7,651 nucleotides of DNA from Fluviicola sp. (lineage in GTDB: Bacteria; Bacteroidota; Bacteroidia; Flavobacteriales_D; Crocinitomicaceae): assembly GCF_030151805.1 (NCBI RefSeq), contig NZ_JASLCN010000440.1, positions 1-7,651 on the forward strand, given 5' to 3'. The translations under genes and the position numbers were made by a program. Each line of letters opens with the position of its first letter. Positions within the stretch are counted from its first letter, which is position 1. Shown piece after piece: positions 5,785 to 7,651 of the stretch. The notes under the pieces were generated by a model that saw only the letters and a program-made list of their open reading frames with translations, was not told where the DNA came from and searched no databases.

Positions 5785-6807
5785 ATGAGTACCTTCAAAG
5801 ATCAGCGAAACATCCTCAAACATCTTAGCTTTCAGCGAGTTTGGAACATCGTCTTGCTGCGTTCTTCCTACTTCTTTGCACGGGTTTTCAAACTTCAAAA
5901 AAATTGGGGCAACCCTTTTGCCCTGAGTATCGAACCGACAACAGCCTGTAATTTAGGTTGTCCGGCCTGCCCCAGCGGTTTGAAAGCATTCACCAGACCA
6001 ACCGGAAAACTGGATCTGACCAGGCACAAACAATGGCTTTCGCAACTTTCGGGTTCTGTGTTTTACGTCAATTACTATTTCCAGGGAGAACCTTTTCTGC
6101 ATCCGCAGTTCTTGGAATTGATCCTCGAAGCCAAACGACACCGAATTTATACTGCCACTTCAACAAATGCACATTTCATCGATCGGAAAAAAGCCCGCGA
6201 CATTGTGAATTCAGGTCTCGATCGGTTGATTATTTCCATTGATGGTCTCACACAGGAAACGTATGAATCGTATCGCATTCACGGCCAATTGGAAAAAGTC
6301 ATTTCCGGGGCAAAGGCGTTGGTCGAAGCAAAAAAAGAGGCTCAGAGTGCCACTCCGCACCTGATTTTCCAGTTCCTGGTGGTGAAAGCAAATGAGCATC
6401 AGATTCCGCAGGTCCAGGAATTGGCAGACGAAATCGGGATTGATGAAGTCCGTTTCAAAACGGCCCAGGTGTACGATTATGAAAACGGGAACGAATTAAT
6501 CCCGGATAATGAAGCTTATTCGCGCTACGTCAAACAAAAAGACGGAACGTACCGCTTCAAATACAAAGGCGGAAACAGCTGCTGGAGAATGTGGTCGTCG
6601 AGTGTTCTCACCTGGGACGGACAAGTGGTTCCCTGTTGTTTCGACAAAGATGCACAACATACCTTGGGAAGTTTGCAGGAACAATCATTCGAAACGATCT
6701 GGAAAAGCCCCGCTTACCGCTCTTTCAGAAATGCAGTATTGCAAGACCGCAATTCCATTGATATCTGCACCAATTGTTCGGAAGGTGCGAAGGTGTGGGT
6801 TGAATAA
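5785..6807 (+). CDS. Radical SAM protein with C-terminal SPASM-type domain
   Basis: The 340-aa protein has the radical SAM cluster motif CNLGCPAC (Cys55, Cys59, Cys62; CxxxCxxC) after 'LSIEPTTA'. A typical partial-barrel core follows ('NYYFQGEPFLHP', 'TATSTNAHF', 'LDRLIISIDGLTQETYESYR'). The C-terminal SPASM-like region has Cys266, the Cys-Cys pair 284-285 in 'VVPCCFDKD', 'GSLQEQSFETIWKS' and CTNC (Cys328, Cys331), which should bind an auxiliary Fe-S cluster. Such enzymes use SAM to generate a 5'-deoxyadenosyl radical; many act on peptides or proteins, others on small molecules. No precursor-peptide gene is obvious beside it, so the substrate is unknown. I chose the ATG at 5785 over an in-frame TTG at 5776, which would add only three residues. 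Residues about 14-37 are basic/hydrophobic and may contact the membrane. The gene stands alone, divergent from the DUF5686 gene. Confidence 0.9.
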   Translation: MSTFKDQRNILKHLSFQRVWNIVLLRSSYFFARVFKLQKNWGNPFALSIEPTTACNLGCPACPSGLKAFTRPTGKLDLTRHKQWLSQLSGSVFYVNYYFQGEPFLHPQFLELILEAKRHRIYTATSTNAHFIDRKKARDIVNSGLDRLIISIDGLTQETYESYRIHGQLEKVISGAKALVEAKKEAQSATPHLIFQFLVVKANEHQIPQVQELADEIGIDEVRFKTAQVYDYENGNELIPDNEAYSRYVKQKDGTYRFKYKGGNSCWRMWSSSVLTWDGQVVPCCFDKDAQHTLGSLQEQSFETIWKSPAYRSFRNAVLQDRNSIDICTNCSEGAKVWVE

Positions 6808-6829
6808 TTACGAATGCCGAATTACGAAT
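6806..6829. repeat. Short direct repeat AATTACGAAT x2
   Basis: AATTACGAAT occurs at 6806-6815 and 6820-6829, separated by GCCG. The first copy overlaps the radical SAM stop codon. The repeat opens the AT-rich interval 6808-6967, which has no recognisable gene or terminator apart from the palindrome GGAAATTTCC (6899-6908) and the inverted-repeat arm at 6862-6886. Confidence 0.6.
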
Positions 6830-6861
6830 TGCAGGATATAACATATCGTTCGCAAGTTGAG

Positions 6862-6886
6862 AATTGAAAATGTAAAAGTGAAAAGA
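6862..6886 (+). repeat. Left arm of imperfect 25-bp inverted repeat around the orphan ORF
   Basis: The 25 bases here match the reverse complement of 7249-7273 at 21 positions by hand alignment, with shared blocks AATTGAAAA, AAAA and GAAAAGA. The arms enclose about 360 bases including the orphan ORF. The sequence is of low complexity (A/G-rich), so part of the match could be chance. Confidence 0.45.
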
Positions 6887-6967
6887 AATATTACCCTTGG
6901 AAATTTCCGTTTAATTTTTTATCTTATTAATTGAGAGGAAATTAATGAAATCATAAAAAACTAAGAA

Positions 6968-7204
6968 ATGATAATCCAAGGTTATATTTCAAACTTCAGC
7001 ATTCAACCGTTGATAGCTGTTAATTCCAAAATCACATTTACGATTTCATCTAAATTCAATGATTACTTTATCGAAGATGAAGGTTCAATTGAAGAATTAA
7101 GAGCAAAGTATCGAATTACAGGCTCAGAGGGTATTTATGACCCAATAAATGGTCGTCATTGTGAATTTAACTCAAACACCTATTCATTTATTCGGTATTT
7201 GTAG
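6968..7204 (+). CDS. Hypothetical protein, 78 aa, AT-rich orphan
   Basis: I do not recognise this ORF. It runs from ATG (MIIQGYISNFSIQPLIAVNS...) to TAG at 7202-7204 and has a plausible soluble composition: an N-terminal beta-rich half, an acidic segment (EDEGSIEELRAKYR) and an aromatic C-terminus. It has no signal peptide, membrane segment or cysteine cluster; there is one Cys near the end. GC is about 31% by hand count, against roughly 42-50% in neighbouring genes, which suggests recent acquisition or lack of coding constraint. Upstream, GAGAGGAA at 6933-6940 resembles a Shine-Dalgarno sequence but serves an earlier ATG (6945) that stops after three codons. The 78-aa open frame and the fairly protein-like residue mix favour a real or recently decayed gene. 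It sits between inverted repeats. Confidence 0.4.
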   Translation: MIIQGYISNFSIQPLIAVNSKITFTISSKFNDYFIEDEGSIEELRAKYRITGSEGIYDPINGRHCEFNSNTYSFIRYL

Positions 7205-7248
7205 AACATCATAAAGAAGAATTTAGTAATGTCACCTCACAGAGAACA

Positions 7249-7273
7249 TCTTTTCAATTTTGACTTTTCAATT
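7249..7273 (-). repeat. Right arm of imperfect 25-bp inverted repeat around the orphan ORF
   Basis: This is the partner of 6862-6886 (21 of 25 positions match after reverse complementation). It overlaps the 14-bp tandem repeat and the start of the kbl promoter, so its conservation may also reflect promoter function. Confidence 0.45.
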
Positions 7274-7277
7274 TTGA
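7250..7277. repeat. Exact 14-bp tandem repeat, two copies
   Basis: CTTTTCAATTTTGA occurs at 7250-7263 and again directly at 7264-7277. Each copy contains a TTTG -33-like element; the first is at the better distance from the kbl -7 box. Slippage here could alter promoter spacing or strength. Confidence 0.7.
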
Positions 7278-7292
7278 ATTATTCTATCTTTA
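7259..7292 (+). promoter_or_regulatory. Probable kbl promoter
   Basis: TTTG (7259-7262) and TATCTTTA (7285-7292, one mismatch from TAnnTTTG) are 22 bases apart, within the range tolerated in Bacteroidota. The predicted transcription start near 7297 leaves a short A-rich leader (AAAATAAAACAAAG) before the ATG at 7314, as usual in a phylum that rarely uses Shine-Dalgarno sequences. Confidence 0.45.
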
Positions 7293-7313
7293 CCGGGAAA
7301 ATAAAACAAAGTC

Positions 7314-7651
7314 ATGTACGGAAAACTGAAAGATCATTTATCTGCTGAATTGACAGCAATTAAAGAAGGCGGTATCTTCAAAAAAGAACGAATTATTACT
7401 TCTCCTCAGGGAGCACGTGTACACGTAAGCTCGGGAGACGAAGTAGTGATTATGTGTGCAAACAACTACCTGGGTCTTTCATCTCATCCGGAAGTGATCC
7501 ATGCGGCAAAAGAAGCTTTGGATACGCATGGTTTCGGAATGTCGTCTGTTCGTTTTATTTGCGGAACACAGGATATTCACAAAGAACTGGAAGCAAAAAT
7601 TGCGAAATTCTACGGAACGGAAGATACGATTCTTTACGCTGCGGCATTTGA
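7314..7651 (+). CDS. kbl: Glycine C-acetyltransferase (2-amino-3-ketobutyrate CoA ligase), 5' part
   Basis: The frame from ATG 7314 stays open to the window end and encodes the first 112 residues of a protein that is about 395-400 aa in the family. The translation follows the Kbl N-terminus closely: 'GGIFKKERIITSPQGARV', 'MCANNYLGLSSHPEVI', 'DTHGFGMSSVRFICGTQDIHKELE' and 'DTILYAAAF'. The run 'GFGM(A/S)SVRFICGTQ' separates Kbl well from related alpha-oxoamine synthases (BioF, HemA, Spt). The enzyme is PLP-dependent and cytosolic, converting 2-amino-3-oxobutyrate plus CoA to glycine and acetyl-CoA after threonine dehydrogenase. The PLP lysine lies beyond the window. No frameshift is seen. A tdh partner is not visible here. 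Confidence 0.95.
   Translation, partial: MYGKLKDHLSAELTAIKEGGIFKKERIITSPQGARVHVSSGDEVVIMCANNYLGLSSHPEVIHAAKEALDTHGFGMSSVRFICGTQDIHKELEAKIAKFYGTEDTILYAAAF

Noticed and set aside
5776..5787. TTG start for the radical SAM protein
   Set aside because: An ATG lies three codons downstream, the added residues carry no conserved feature, and the later start sits at a better distance from the possible -7 box.
6509..6841. 110-aa + strand frame running past the radical SAM stop codon
   Set aside because: It overlaps the SPASM region in another frame and lacks any motif; the SPASM cysteines of the real frame cover this stretch.
7454..7651. 65-aa + strand frame at the window end
   Set aside because: It is out of frame with kbl, whose conserved N-terminus is encoded continuously from 7314 through the same bases.

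Overview
The window comes from a member of the Bacteroidota, probably a flavobacterium-like bacterium. Four things point there: the OmpH-(insert)-MurI gene order; a DUF5686 outer-membrane protein with a CarboxypepD_reg-like N-terminus, a family largely confined to this phylum; promoter boxes of the Bacteroidota type (TTTG, then TAnnTTTG) with almost no Shine-Dalgarno sequences; and moderate GC of roughly 40-50% in coding regions. A genus cannot be fixed from the sequence alone.

Region 1 (1-2343, + strand) is a cell-envelope block. It has the 3' end of an OmpH/Skp-type periplasmic chaperone gene and a strong intrinsic terminator. A 275-base spacer follows, carrying a diverged direct repeat of about 70 bp. 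Then come a LigB/YgiD-type extradiol dioxygenase gene with a hydrophobic N-terminus and the glutamate racemase gene murI. ompH and murI are often neighbours in this phylum, so the terminator, spacer and dioxygenase look like an insertion between them. Both the dioxygenase gene and murI have a perfect TAnnTTTG box ending only 4-5 bases before the ATG, which predicts leaderless or nearly leaderless mRNAs.

Region 2 (2356-3159, + strand) is a TauE/SafE permease gene. It begins with a TTG codon 12 bases after the murI stop and probably shares its transcript. A hairpin lies between it and the next, convergent gene.

Region 3 (3285-6807) is a divergent pair: a large DUF5686 outer-membrane beta-barrel protein on the - strand and a radical SAM/SPASM protein on the + strand, separated by about 100 AT-rich bases.

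Region 4 (6808-7313) is an AT-rich interval of about 500 bases with an orphan 78-aa ORF (about 31% GC). It is bracketed by an imperfect 25-bp inverted repeat and contains short direct and tandem repeats. It is the only clearly accessory-looking part. The window ends inside kbl (glycine C-acetyltransferase, threonine catabolism), whose 5' third is present at 7314-7651.

Most of the window is ordinary chromosomal housekeeping sequence. I see no CRISPR array, transposase, phage, toxin-antitoxin pair or defence cluster. The best leads for something undescribed are the duplicated near-palindrome upstream of the dioxygenase gene, the start-codon-adjacent promoters, and the repeat-flanked orphan ORF.
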